From positions 149,244 through 175,423 of the forward strand of contig BFEA01000506.1 in NCBI GenBank assembly GCA_003427395.1: a DNA stretch of 26,180 nucleotides, written 5' to 3'. A model generated the notes under the pieces. That model was not told where the DNA came from. It saw only the letters and a list, made by a program, of their open reading frames with translations, and ran no database searches. The first letter of the stretch is position 1. Each line of letters opens with the position of its first letter. Shown here one piece after another: positions 9,110-19,060 of this stretch. The stretch comes from Chara braunii (taxonomy: Eukaryota > Streptophyta > Charophyceae > Charales > Characeae). The position numbers were made by a program, and so were the translations under genes.

Positions 9110-9337
9110 AAATTAGTAATTCCATGGCCCAAAGGTCCTTCTCCCAGCCTTTGGCCCGCTGCCCTCTTTAGGCCTCACATACTGCCCAAATACGATGACC
9201 CTGAGCGCGCCCATCTAGTGTTATTCACCGATTTCGATCCCATGCTGAATTTTGGTGTTTACTATTGCTTAGTCCACCCGAAGGCTCGTTCCAAGATCCG
9301 GTGCCCTACATTGTTTCGTCCACTGTTCGGCTCTTAG
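9110..9337 (+). pseudogene. Coding-like fragment of unknown family
   Basis: An open frame ends at TAG 9335-9337. Its second half (RPHILPKYDDPERAHLVLF, then TDFDPMLNFGVYYCLVHPKA) has a protein-like mix of residues with no repeat bias. No start codon or splice signal is clear, and I do not recognise the family. It could be an exon or a piece of another mobile element. Confidence 0.3.
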
Positions 9338-9668
9338 CGTGAGTCTGACCCTCTCGTTCTCGTCCTTCATTTGGAGCCCCCGACACTTCGTTTGTAGTAG
9401 TCATTCCTTTGTGTCTTGTCATCGATATGCCTCAATGGCGCATAAAGGGACGCTCACTCAGAATCATGGGCCCACTTCTTCTCGATGTCTCGGCCTCGAC
9501 ACTTGTCGCGTGAATCTGATACGGTATCTTTTTGAAGTCGTCTGCCATCCCGCTGGGTAAGGCGACTGAATCCAGCTCTCCTCAAGAGTTATCTTCAAGG
9601 AAGTAAAGGAAGGTGTAAGGCTGGAGCCGCCCGACACTGTATTTGATGTACAACCCATGTGCATATAT

Positions 9669-9864
9669 TATTTTTCCATCACAAACAGTGTTTGCAGTTC
9701 AGCTCCTGTGCCAATGCTATTTTTCCTGCAAAGACATTATTTGTAGTTCAGCCCCTGTTGAGACGGTATTTTTCTTGCACAAAGAGGATTTGGAGTTCAG
9801 CTCGTGTGCAGACGGTATTTGTCATGTACATACATTATTTGCAGGTCCGTTCGTGCTCAAGCGA
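9669..9864. repeat. 49-bp tandem repeat, four copies
   Basis: Units start at 9669, 9718, 9767 and 9816, a constant 49-bp step. Each reads roughly TATTTTTC, TGCA, then GTTCAGCTC(C/G)TGTG and GACGG. The copies differ by point changes only, so no indels separate them. A partial unit (TATTTGATGTAC) lies at 9640. Confidence 0.85.
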
Positions 9865-10010
9865 CTTTGCGAAGTCTAGTCAGTATATGGGGTATGCGAT
9901 ATCTTGCTGATTAGTCATCCGCTATCTCAGTGCTCGTATTGTTTTTTCACTTGCTGCGGAGATGCATTCACGATATTGCCTATATTGGGTTAATGGTTGC
10001 CGTTTAGCGT

Positions 10011-10200
10011 GGCCCTTTCACGCAGGCCAATTCTTTGAGGTTCCTGCTGTTGAGCTGGGCCCTTGAGATTGTTGTTGTTCAATTGGGCCCTTTCAGGTGG
10101 GCCCATTCCTTGAGATTGCAGTTGTTTAACCTTCAGGCGGGCGCATTCTTTGAGATAATTGTTGTTTAGTTGGGCCCACTCAAGCGGACTCTTACATTGA
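10011..10200. repeat. Degenerate ~45-bp tandem repeat
   Basis: The words GGCCCTTTCA, GCGGGC-CATTCTTTGAGA, TTGTTGTT and TTGGGCCC recur in order, with unit starts near 10011, 10086, 10127 and 10172 and a shortened unit near 10057. It directly precedes the unknown gene remnant at 10202. Confidence 0.7.
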
Positions 10201-10201
10201 G

Positions 10202-11286
10202 TTGTTGATTGTCGTCGGGCCGAAACGTTGGAGGGAACATTTATTCTCGCAAGGGGTGCTGTCGTTGTCCAAGCTGACCCGTCATCGTGAGACAGTCGTT
10301 ACATGGGGCAAACTTGTTGAGAAGTTTTGCTATCGACATGTTGGACTTCAAAGCTTAGTCATCTGGGCCAATGACTCTCCTACTTCGAAACCACCGCTGG
10401 TGATTACCTACTCGGTAAAGGGGGCAAGGAAGGATGGAGTGAAGGACACCACTTATGACAAGAGTGCATATTACATATTTTGCAGGGAGAGCTATCGGAG
10501 GGATAATTGGCTGCACGTGATGTTTCCTTATGTACCCTCAATGCCCGGAGGTGTACTCTTTCATTTTGATGGGTGTAATCCCAAACTCCTCAACGAGGCG
10601 CGCAACAAAGGGAAGAGGCAGAAGGATGAGCGGATCAGGAGAGAGATAATCAGATTTGGGGTCCCGATCAGAACTTGTATGCGGAGTGATGAGTCTGACC
10701 ATAATCATTGCATCGTAAGCGGCATCGATCTTGATGATATTTCGATTGGGAGACCCACAAAGACAAAGTCTGTTGGTGATAACTTAAGAACTGGACATCG
10801 GTAAGCAGCGAGGACGGAGAGCGACATTGACTTCGATTATGTATCTTCTTGCACGGTATCTGATCAAGAGAGATTAAATCCTATATGTCACACGAGCCTA
10901 GGATAGAGGCAGTTGTCTGACCCCCAAGAGGGATAGGGTCAATCCCATATCTTGGAAATGGCTACAGTAAAAATTTGGTCGGAGCTAACTTCGCTATGCA
11001 GATTTTTCGAAAGCTCTTTTATGAAGACCGTTTCCTCAAGGTATCATATGTCTAGATTGACAGGAGGGGACGGATCGAGATACAGATTGGAATTTCGGGT
11101 GATATTATGCTCGCAGAGGAGCTCTACCTCAAAAGCGTTGCAGACAAGGAGATGGTTAGGTGCATGACATATATCTGCAAGATCGATCCCGCAGCATCTT
11201 TTGACGTCAACTAGGTGGTCCAAGAGGCGATAGCAACCTAGGTGCTTAATGATGAGGAAAACCAGGCTGTACGAAATGTGGAGTGA
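10202..11286 (+). pseudogene. Decayed gene of unknown family, at least 350 codons
   Basis: A frame is open to TAA 10802-10804 with protein-like text (GLQSLVIWANDSPTSKPPLV, SAYYIFCRESYRRDNWLHV, MPGGVLFHFDGCNP). The same frame continues past the stop (TESDIDFDYVSSCTVSDQ). From about 10930 a second frame takes over (IPYLGNGYSKNLVGANF, FRKLFYEDRFLKV, IDRRGRIEIQIGISGDIML, KEMVRCMTYICKID). It is broken by TAG at 11053, 11212 and 11239 and ends at TGA 11284-11286. No ATG opens the first frame. CGGTAAGC at the first stop (10799-10806) could instead be a splice donor, in which case part of this is exon and intron. I recognise no domain. The text is not that of retroelement gag or pol as found elsewhere in the window. 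Confidence 0.45.
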
Positions 11287-11394
11287 CTGTCCCGGACAGT
11301 AGGACCTGCTCACAAGGGGGTACTACTTATCATTATTGACAAAGATTATTTCCTTCTTCGTTGTGATGTATTATGACATTATTATAGTTTATCA
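11287..11394. other. Short spacer, nothing seen
   Basis: No open frame or repeat of note between the decayed gene and the next coding-like stretch. Confidence 0.4.
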
Positions 11395-11722
11395 GTGACT
11401 GCAGCCCTCCAATCGTCGCTCCTTGCATTACCTGTGTACTACTCTTCGGTCTCGTGTCTCTGGTCATGCTCTTGCGAAGTTTGGTTTCTGGTCTTTTTAT
11501 TCTTTCAGTGTCATTTCTTTTATGATGCATGTATGTTTTTTCCTCTTTATATTACACAGGTTACACTCAACGATACTTGAAGGACTCCAGGATAATTGGG
11601 AGTCCGATGACCTTAAATATAACCTTTATACGGGGTCAGGTGCAAGCGATAAACTCGAACGCCCTACTCTAAGTTGTGTGGTCACTGGCAGGAGGGATAT
11701 CCTTGACTACTCGGCTGCATGA
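11395..11722 (+). other. Possible intron end and exon
   Basis: Near 11528-11560 a pyrimidine-rich run (TTTTTTCCTCTTTATATTACACAG) looks like a strong 3' splice site. After it, two frames are both protein-like: one open to 11722 (GLQDNWESDDLKYNLYTGSG), and one with a single TAA (YLKDSRIIGSPMTLNITFIR). Which is real cannot be decided by eye. It may be a downstream exon of the remnant at 10202-11286. Confidence 0.3.
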
Positions 11723-11934
11723 CTGAAAATGAAAAAGACTATTTACGAAATTCATTTTTATTTTGGATTTCTTAAATACTTACCAAAAATTCTGCATGAC
11801 AACTTGTCAATCCACCAACCCACTACATGCGGCCCGGGGAAGGACATCGAACCTGACCCTGGAAGCGGTGGCGGCGCGACAAAAATGACGCTGTTGCCGA
11901 GGACTCAAAAATCTTAAGTTCCTAAGAGCAGACT

Positions 11935-12150
11935 GTGGTCACAATATTTATTGACCAGACAACCGTCTTGCAGAATTCTTTCAAGGCTTGGCTCGAGTTT
12001 GAAAGACTTCCGGCTAGAGGAACCCCGAGAGGAGAGGCCTCTTGCAGGGGTCTATTTGAAGTGACTCGGGCTTGTAAGCAATGTTTTGGAACCAGTCTTC
12101 TGGGTCCTCTGTTTGACAAGTCTATAAGTCAGAAACCAGGCGATGACTGA
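11935..12150 (+). other. Open frame of unknown content
   Basis: A 71-codon frame (VTIFIDQTTVLQNSFKAWLE, then CRGLFEVTRACKQCFGTSLL) opens on GTG rather than ATG. Its end overlaps by a few bases the ATG at 12143 of the first paralogous frame. It has a protein-like mix of residues with a Cys-containing segment, but no recognised domain. It may be an exon. Confidence 0.25.
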
Positions 12151-12465
12151 AGAGTATAATGTCCTAGAAACCCTAACTCGTGTCACTTGTGGTGAAACGT
12201 TTCCCTATATGTTTATCCAATGTATTGTTTGTGTAAAAGGTACAATGAATGTGCATGTGCTTGTCTCTAGATTCCTTGATACTAATGATTATGATGTTCG
12301 ACCGTATGTCATAAAAGAGGCTGATCGGAAATCGGATTTTTTACCAATTGGGATGTCATAGTGAAGTGTGTCAAAGCAGAGAGGGATCAGTTGAGACAAC
12401 AAGGTATAAAAGCGATTGGAGCTTATTGCCTAGGATATACGAAAGGATTCCTACCCCGCCGGTAA
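12143..12465 (+). pseudogene. First copy of a tandem unknown gene, frameshifted
   Basis: ATG 12143 opens a frame whose residues 10-56 (TLTRVTCGETFPYMFIQC onward to DTNDYDVRPYV) align without gaps to residues 10-56 of the frame at 12543, with about 22 of 47 identical by hand count. The match then continues in another frame from 12343 (NWDVIVKCVKAERDQLRQQG) to TAA 12463-12465. The two parts meet at a run of six T (12337-12342), so a one- or two-base slip there, biological or from sequencing, broke the gene. Two conserved Cys (QC..C) are present. The family is not recognised. The ATG is supported because the start codons of the two copies align. Confidence 0.5.
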
Positions 12466-12542
12466 CTAAAAAATTTTGTGATGGTAGGAACTGACAACCA
12501 ATCATCAATGCAGCACTGACAAGGCAGAACCTGTAGTTAGCC

Positions 12543-12917
12543 ATGTCACCAATAACTAGAGCGATAGATTCACTGACCAGGCTCACGGTTGGTGGTGTTT
12601 TTCCATACATTATCAAGCAATGCGTGACTTGTGAGCCTGATCATGTGCCCCTATACGTCCTTGTAGTTCGATTCCGTGATACAAACGAGTATGGTGTGAA
12701 GCGATATCATCGCCGATATGTATCTGCTGAAACGAGGAGAGGGATTGATTACGAGGCGTGCTGGGTAGTTGCTGCTGAATATGTCATGGATGACAGGGTG
12801 TTGTTGAAACAGCAGGGAAAGAAAGTGACGTGGAAAGTTCTGCCTGATAGTCATCTCGCCGTAAATATTAAATTATTGTGTGTATGGCACAATCAAAGAG
12901 TAGAAAAACAAAAATAA
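12543..12917 (+). CDS. Second copy of a tandem unknown gene, 124 codons
   Basis: ATG 12543 to TAA 12915-12917. It aligns from its first codon with the copy 400 bp upstream. Shared features are SLTRLT, FPY, a QC..C pair, VLV.RF.DTN.Y.V, and further down a Trp followed by V(I/V) and a QQG.K block (LLKQQGKKVTWKVLP). It is 124 residues, with no signal peptide, membrane segment or recognised domain. Divergence between the copies with conserved spacing and Cys suggests past selection, but the frame could also be an exon or lie in an unclassified mobile element. It is the least damaged non-retroelement frame in the window. Promoter and poly(A) signals were not identified; AAATAAATAG at the stop is only suggestive. 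Confidence 0.45.
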   Translation: MSPITRAIDSLTRLTVGGVFPYIIKQCVTCEPDHVPLYVLVVRFRDTNEYGVKRYHRRYVSAETRRGIDYEACWVVAAEYVMDDRVLLKQQGKKVTWKVLPDSHLAVNIKLLCVWHNQRVEKQK

Positions 12918-13420
12918 ATAGTATTTAGAATGAGGATTCCCCAAGAATCCAACACATCAACACCTTCTGGTGGCCAAATATCTTGATTTTGGGGGGGTTG
13001 ACTAAGGCGCCGTCACAATTTTTAGTTTTGAATGCACGTCAGGGATCCACCGAACCGTAAAGCAGGGTTGTATACATTCACTATTTTCCTTGCTTTGTGG
13101 ATGACGATGTCGCCTACCAAAACGACCACCTCGTCCGGGCCTTCTAAACTTTGCTTCGTTTTCAGTCCTCGTCCTCAAGGACTCGCTCTTCTGCCCCACA
13201 ACAACCTATCCTAGCGGACTTCGTGTTTCCTTGCGGCCGCTTGACCATTGCTGAGAGTGAGGATCTCTGCGCACGAGGCATTTCTACCCATTACCGCACG
13301 GCCGGCCACATATGGTGACGCCCTTCAACGCCGCTTCACATAGCAGGCTTGCCCTCAGGTTCTTCCCCTGTCTCAAGCTCCAGCCCACCACCTATTTAGC
13401 TGCGATGTCTCGTACCTCTG
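12918..13420. other. Stretch without a clear gene
   Basis: Short frames only. One reading at about 13155-13315 (SSAPQQPILADFVFPCGRLT, then RGISTHYRTAGHIW) looks mildly protein-like. A single TTGACT lies near 13000. Nothing else was seen. Confidence 0.4.
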
Positions 13421-13810
13421 ACCGACAAGGGTAGCAGGCATACCCGCTCGAGACTCTCCCTTCGTGCCACTCGCTACTGCGCCCGATGACTCTGTTCGGA
13501 CTATATCTTGGATTTCTCCTTGTGATGCTGGTGTAGTTCCTCGTTCCTCTCGTAGCGCCTCTCATGACCTTCCTCCTCCACATCCTCCCACCAGGCGTGC
13601 TGTTCCCACGGCCCGCTGCAGTGCTTCCCTTGTCGCAGTCGAGGTTGTTATTGACTTCCTGGACCTCGAGTGTGTTAAGGTCCATAAGAAACGTCTCCGC
13701 CTTAAAGAGCATACCTTTTATGCGATATCCCAACACGTACACAATCCTGATCACACCCCACCTATCATCCCAGTGCGTCTTGGGACCTCTACTAGGGTGT
13801 ATCGCGCACT
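13421..13810 (+). other. Open frame running into the assembly gap
   Basis: Open from about 13421 to the gap at 13811. The first half is Ser/Pro/Arg-rich. The second half (VEVVIDFLDLECVKVHKKRL, then LKEHTFYAISQHVHNPDH) looks like folded protein. There is no convincing start. The product is not recognised and the rest is hidden by the gap. Confidence 0.35.
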
Positions 13811-14215
13811 NNNNNNNNNNNNNNNNNNNNNNNNNNNNNNNNNNNNNNNNNNNNNNNNNNNNNNNNNNNNNNNNNNNNNNNNNNNNNNNNNNNNNNNNNN
13901 NNNNNNNNNNNNNNNNNNNNNNNNNNNNNNNNNNNNNNNNNNNNNNNNNNNNNNNNNNNNNNNNNNNNNNNNNNNNNNNNNNNNNNNNNNNNNNNNNNNN
14001 NNNNNNNNNNNNNNNNNNNNNNNNNNNNNNNNNNNNNNNNNNNNNNNNNNNNNNNNNNNNNNNNNNNNNNNNNNNNNNNNNNNNNNNNNNNNNNNNNNNN
14101 NNNNNNNNNNNNNNNNNNNNNNNNNNNNNNNNNNNNNNNNNNNNNNNNNNNNNNNNNNNNNNNNNNNNNNNNNNNNNNNNNNNNNNNNNNNNNNNNNNNN
14201 NNNNNNNNNNNNNNN
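13811..14215. other. Assembly gap, 405 undetermined bases
   Basis: A continuous run of N. Open frames that cross it have no meaning inside it. Confidence 0.99.
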
Positions 14216-14263
14216 TGTGGGGTCCAGCCCTCACATGGGGCTGAGTTCCACTACTCCCAAAAA

Positions 14264-14335
14264 TGGCAGATGTAGCTCCGTTGGTGCACCCATGAATTGC
14301 TCAAATACGAACTCGAGTTCGAATCCCACACCAGA
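14264..14335 (+). mobile_element. tRNA-derived SINE-like head
   Basis: TAGCTCCGTTGG (14273-14284) is one base from the pol III A-box TAGCTCAGTTGG, and GTTCGAATC (14317-14325) is a perfect B-box, at the spacing used inside tRNAs. The T stem and acceptor do not pair, so it is not a working tRNA. A SINE head or old tRNA pseudogene fits best. No A-rich tail is seen nearby. Confidence 0.55.
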
Positions 14336-14594
14336 TACAATTAAGTGCATACTAGCTGTTCAGCAAAGACAACGCTCGTCTTTAGAGATCACTCTCTAAT
14401 GTGGCCATCCCAACCAAAGAACTGAAACAGATGTTGAAACAAAACAGCAGCCAGGTGAGCAGAATAAATCATTATGAATGAGGGCTGGTCAGTTCAATGA
14501 TGACATGTAACTAAAACAAAGCAGTGACTGTTCTCTCCTGACACATTCTACTCCCAAGTGGAACGCAACCCTTTGAGAAAGGATCCGTTGTATC

Positions 14595-14666
14595 ATTAAT
14601 TTATTTTATTTTATTTTAAAGGGCGATGGCCTTGAGGTATTATCATCGGACTAACCAGCTGAGGTA
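14595..14666 (-). mobile_element. Second SINE-like remnant, reverse strand
   Basis: On the minus strand CTCAGCTGGTTAG (A-box) is followed by a GATGATAATACCTCAAGG-like anticodon-arm region reminiscent of tRNA-Ile, a worn B-box region, and then a (TAAAA)n tail (14597-14620). A tRNA-like head ending in an A-rich tail is the simple SINE or retroposed-tRNA form. Confidence 0.45.
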
Positions 14667-15427
14667 AATTCAATCTTGTGCCGAATCTGACACCGGGTGG
14701 CCTTTTCCGCCCAGGGTGGCCTTATTGCCTTCAGGGAACCCCTAGCGGGGGACACTGGCCAGTGGACAGCCGGTCGCAGACGGACAGAGCATCATCTGAG
14801 TGGCCACTCACTTTGCCTGCCCGATTACCCCTCCCCCTATGTATCTTTATTCTCATATCATCAGAGGTTTCTTTTTATCCTTTTTTTTTTCCCTGTTTTT
14901 CGAAGTAGGGTGAATCATCATTGAACTCACCTGCCCTAGGTGATTCAGAATTCTTCAATTCTCTTTCCTTTTTTTTTTCTTTTCTTCTTTTTTCCTTTTC
15001 TTTTTTTTCCTCTGTCTTTCTTAAGCCCTTGTAGTATAGGGGTAATTTCAGAAATAGCGTGTTTTCAAACTTTTGCGGCAGAAATGTTCTACAGGTCCGA
15101 AATATTTATTTTTGCAAGGAATGTGGGACCCCACCAGCAAATATTTTTGCTGTGAAACTACCGTGTTTGCAACGGAACTTGGGCCCCGCCTAGATTTTTA
15201 CTGTGAAACTACTGCGACATGCTATTTTAGAAACTTACCCTTTGGTATAAGCTGGGAAACAGGAGTATCGTTTCGATCTTTGGCAGTTTTTTCCATTTGC
15301 CTGTGTCATCCTCAAGATCCTCAAGATCACTTGCGGCATCATGCCGCAAGAGTCTATCTTAATTTTTTCCCAAAACAACAATCTTTGTATAGGCGGGAAA
15401 TGTGCCCAGCGTCTCTCACATGTGTAC
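14667..15427. other. Stretch without a gene
   Basis: It includes T/CT-rich low complexity (14868-15030) and a perfect 9-bp hairpin CTTGCGGCA/TGCCGCAAG (15330-15350, 3-base loop). The word GTGAAACTAC recurs at 15152 and 15201. No frame has recognisable content. Confidence 0.5.
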
Positions 15428-15963
15428 TGCAGCCACTCAGGCTGGGCAAGGCACTTTCGGGGGATAAGCAGTAGAAAGCGCCCACACCAAAACCTTTCTG
15501 GTTTTGGGTGCCCGAAACTCGGCCGTTTCATACGACCGGCCCAATGTTTGCCATGTGGCGTACTACAGGCCCACACATCGCTCCAAGGCCCTAACGGACC
15601 GTAAATCTGGCGCATAACAGCGCCAGATTGATTTTGATGTAAGAGAGGCCGACGGTGATGTAAAAGAGGCCGACGGTGGTACCGCTGAAGTATGGAATGA
15701 GGCCAAAGTACGGGATGTTGAAAAAGAAGGGCCCTACAGGTTCATGCATCCGGCGCAAAAGAAGTGCCAGATTCTTGAACCGGTAAGAACAGGCCCAGGG
15801 AGAAGTGGCCACGGCATGAAGGCGCTTTTCACCCAGGCTGAGGACGGTTTGGGCCGGTAGTACCAAACGGCCGAGTTTCAGGCGCTCAAAACCGGAAAGG
15901 TTTTAGCAGGGGCTCTTTCTACCAATTATCCCCACTTTCGGCCTAGCCCATCTCTGGCCGCAG
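15428..15963. mobile_element. Fold-back / MITE-like element with ~115-bp terminal inverted repeats
   Basis: Bases 15428-15544 match the reverse complement of 15849-15963 over their whole length, roughly three quarters identical by eye. The best blocks are AAAACCTTTC-GGTTTTG, GAAACTCGGCCGTTT and ACCGGCCCAA. The 536-bp unit encodes no transposase, so it would be non-autonomous. Inside are a perfect 10-bp hairpin (15604-15629) and a tandem pair of 21-bp units, TGATGTAA(G/A)AGAGGCCGACGG (about 15636-15677). Target-site duplications were not found, so the exact ends are uncertain. Confidence 0.7.
15604..15629. repeat. Perfect 10-bp hairpin inside the fold-back element
   Basis: AATCTGGCGC (15604-15613) and GCGCCAGATT (15620-15629) flank a 6-base loop. 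A related word (CCAGATTCTTG) recurs in the right half of the element. Confidence 0.8.
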
Positions 15964-16256
15964 TTAAGGGGATGCACAAAAAATATGACAGTATCAAACT
16001 GAGAAATCATAAGTACCTCCTTCCAACTCTCAGGTAATGCTGTTCTAAACTACTCTACACGAGCGCAAACAGCCTTGGTTCCCCAAACCTGCTGGCCACC
16101 CCATCCTATTCCACACACGACATAACCCCTATGCTGATTGCAATCTAGATCATTCCATCACTCGTTATTATCCCTGCATCCTTCCTCTACTATTCACTTT
16201 CCCATCCCCTTTATCTTTTAGCCCATCTCCCAAAGGCGGGGCGGGGGGTTAGAGCG

Positions 16257-16258
<2 letters not shown>
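15964..16258. other. Unique-looking stretch, nothing seen
   Basis: No frame, repeat or known motif beyond a short G run (16237-16249) before the GA array. Confidence 0.4.

Positions 16259-16326
<68 letters not shown>
16259..16326. repeat. (GA)n microsatellite
   Basis: About 34 GA units, preceded by GAGC variants. It is followed by the word GAGCTTGTCTATGA at 16325 and again at 16371, a 46-bp direct repeat. Confidence 0.95.
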
Positions 16327-16330
<4 letters not shown>

Positions 16331-16384
16331 TCTATGAACTCCCTCCCCAACGAATGTTGTGGATATGCTTGAGCTTGTCTATGA

Positions 16385-16784
16385 GCTCGGATGCTAGTTG
16401 GTGGCACGTGTCCATTTCTCTACTTTGTGCATATCATCGTTTTTTGGTTTCGTTTTTTTTTGCCCGCCAGGGCAAAACTGATCTTCTATCATTGAAACTT
16501 GGGAAAAGGAAAAAAAAAAAAACTTGTGTTACTATTAATCTACCTGTGGGGTCGATTTTCTTTTCACATAGTGCTGTATGTTCTCACAAAATTCTTCAGT
16601 TGAGGTCGCCTCATTGTCTCATAAGAAGTCAGGACAGCCTCCATTTCCGGCACCAGATTTTTAAAGTTTTTCTTGGCTTTTTTATTGGTCTGTATTCCCT
16701 CACCTTCATGAAGTTTCATTGGATAGCTGTATCATGGCGGTATCTTCATTATATGTACGTATAATTAAAAAAATAAAAAAGGAA

Positions 16785-16785
<1 letters not shown>
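16385..16785. other. Stretch without a gene
   Basis: AT-rich with several T and A homopolymers (16440-16460, 16509-16521, 16768-16780). No frame with recognisable content. Confidence 0.4.

Positions 16786-16825
<40 letters not shown>
16786..16825. repeat. (CA)20 microsatellite
   Basis: Forty bases of uninterrupted CA. Frames reading His-Thr here are artefacts. Confidence 0.95.
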
Positions 16826-16827
<2 letters not shown>

Positions 16828-17021
16828 ATGTTTTAAGTATGTTTGTCTTCTTTCTTTCTATTTTTTTTGTGTTTTATGTCTCTAGCCGAGCACCCTCTAA
16901 CAGTGCTAAACAGTCGGTGGTTCCTCGTTTGGAGTGCCAACGGCACTCTTAGGGGGGCCGCTCGTTTCGGGATGTCTGTGTTGCCTGTCGGTGATGACAG
17001 ATGGTCGTCGGAGTGTCCTCC

Positions 17022-17065
17022 TGGCTCAGCGGGTGGTGCGAGCCAACAGTCTGCTGGGTTCGATC
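17022..17065 (+). mobile_element. Third SINE-like head (A- and B-box pair)
   Basis: TGGCTCAGCGGG (17022-17033) fits the A-box consensus and GGTTCGATC (17057-17065) fits the B-box, 23 bases apart. Flanking bases do not fold into a full tRNA. A tRNA-derived SINE head is the likely origin. Confidence 0.5.
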
Positions 17066-17083
17066 GTGATGTGAGTAGGTCAT

Positions 17084-17540
17084 GTGCTGCTTTGCTCCGT
17101 GTTGGATGTGTGGGCGTCCTCGTCTGCGCTCCGTCGTTGCCCTGCTGCCTGTCTCGCTTGCTTCGCGTGTGGTTCTCTGCGGGTTGATGCGTTCGCTGTG
17201 CGGTGTGGCTGTGTTGTTGGTGTTGCCTCGTGCTTTGCTGCTCCGCTGCCATGCTGCTCATCCGTTGGCTGTGCCTTCCGTGCTTGCCACTTGTGTCCCC
17301 TGTAGGTTGGTTGCCTTGGTGCTGGTGCCTTGTGCTCCACTCCATGGTTGCCCAGCTGCTGGTTCACTCGCCCTGTCGGCCCCTGCAGTGCTGTTGCCTT
17401 GTTTGTGTTGCCTTGTGCTTCACTACACGGCTGCCGCACTGCGTGTCATGTCGTTCCTTGCAGTCGTTTTTGGCATTTTGCGGCCGTGCTGCCTCTACTG
17501 TGTTGCCTGGTGCTTCACAGGGTTGCTGCCCCGCTGCTAT
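17084..17540. repeat. TG-rich degenerate tandem repeat
   Basis: The phrase TGTTGCCT-GTGCTTCACT, followed by GGCTGCC(G/C)C-CTGC, recurs near 17221, 17323, 17406 and 17501, at steps of about 83-102 bp with much divergence. It gives long Cys/Leu/Val frames in several registers, which I take as by-products. Confidence 0.5.
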
Positions 17541-17617
17541 GTTCCTCTTGGGGACAGTCTGCCTTCAACAAGGGTCAGAGGGTTCATGACCCAAACCATC
17601 AAATACGGGGATTCCGC

Positions 17618-17673
17618 AGATTGTCGAGGGTTCAGCCTCCTGATGAGTCGGTGCAATTCTGACAAAACAATCT
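17618..17673 (+). ncRNA. Type III hammerhead ribozyme motif, G12 mutated
   Basis: All helices of a type III hammerhead are present in order. Stem III: AGATTGT (17618-17624) with ACAATCT (17667-17673). Cleavage triplet GTC, ending at 17625. Stem I: GAGG (17626-17629) with CCTC (17636-17639), loop of six. Core CTGATGA: 17640-17646. Stem II: GTCGG (17647-17651) with CTGAC (17659-17663), including one G-U pair. The last core box reads AAA (17664-17666) where active hammerheads have GAA, so the general-base G12 is A. Self-cleavage should be severely impaired. Such motifs occur in the LTRs of plant retrozymes, small non-autonomous retroelements that form circular RNA. No second copy, primer-binding site or polypurine tract was found here, so the rest of the retrozyme is missing or unrecognised. 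Confidence 0.8.
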
Positions 17674-17699
17674 TATCATCATCAGTTTTTATTTTTTTC

Positions 17700-18819
<1,120 letters not shown>

Positions 18820-18956
18820 GGAAGGCCACTACAAGGACCTTCTGGAAGGCCACTACTAGGACCTTCCGGAAGGCCGTGGACTTGGCCTTTCGATACTGTA
18901 GCAGCTACGACCTTGACCCTTCAGGACTGTAGCAGCAATGACCTTGACCCTTGAGA
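18820..18956. repeat. Two adjacent minisatellites (24-bp x3, 31-bp x2)
   Basis: Units of GGAAGGCC(ACTAC)-AGGACCTTC start at 18820, 18844 and 18868 (24-bp step). At the second boundary they join as CCTTCCGGAAGG, a perfect palindrome. They are followed by ACTGTAGCAGC-ACCTTGACCCTT units at 18895 and 18926 (31-bp step). Confidence 0.8.
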
Positions 18957-19011
18957 GGAGCTACAGCTACAACTTCTAGACCTTGCTAAGACTACTATCC
19001 GACAGGTCTAC

Positions 19012-19060
19012 GGATCGAATCCCTATAACCTACAGACCTACGACGACCTACCAACTGGGG
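19012..19060 (-). mobile_element. Possible SINE-like head, reverse strand
   Basis: On the minus strand CCCAGTTGGTAGG (plus 19047-19059) resembles an A-box and GGATTCGATCC (plus 19012-19022) a B-box. Another B-like word (GGCTCGATCCC) lies just upstream on that strand near 19132. This is weaker than the other candidates. Confidence 0.3.

Noticed and set aside
9669-10200. CRISPR-like array from regularly spaced repeats
   Set aside because: Units are contiguous with no unique spacers, and the context is a eukaryotic repeat region.
14264-14335. Functional tRNA gene
   Set aside because: The A- and B-boxes are good, but the T stem and acceptor stem do not pair.
13392-14399. Long frames on both strands across 13811-14215
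   Set aside because: They are open only because the gap has no bases to form stops.
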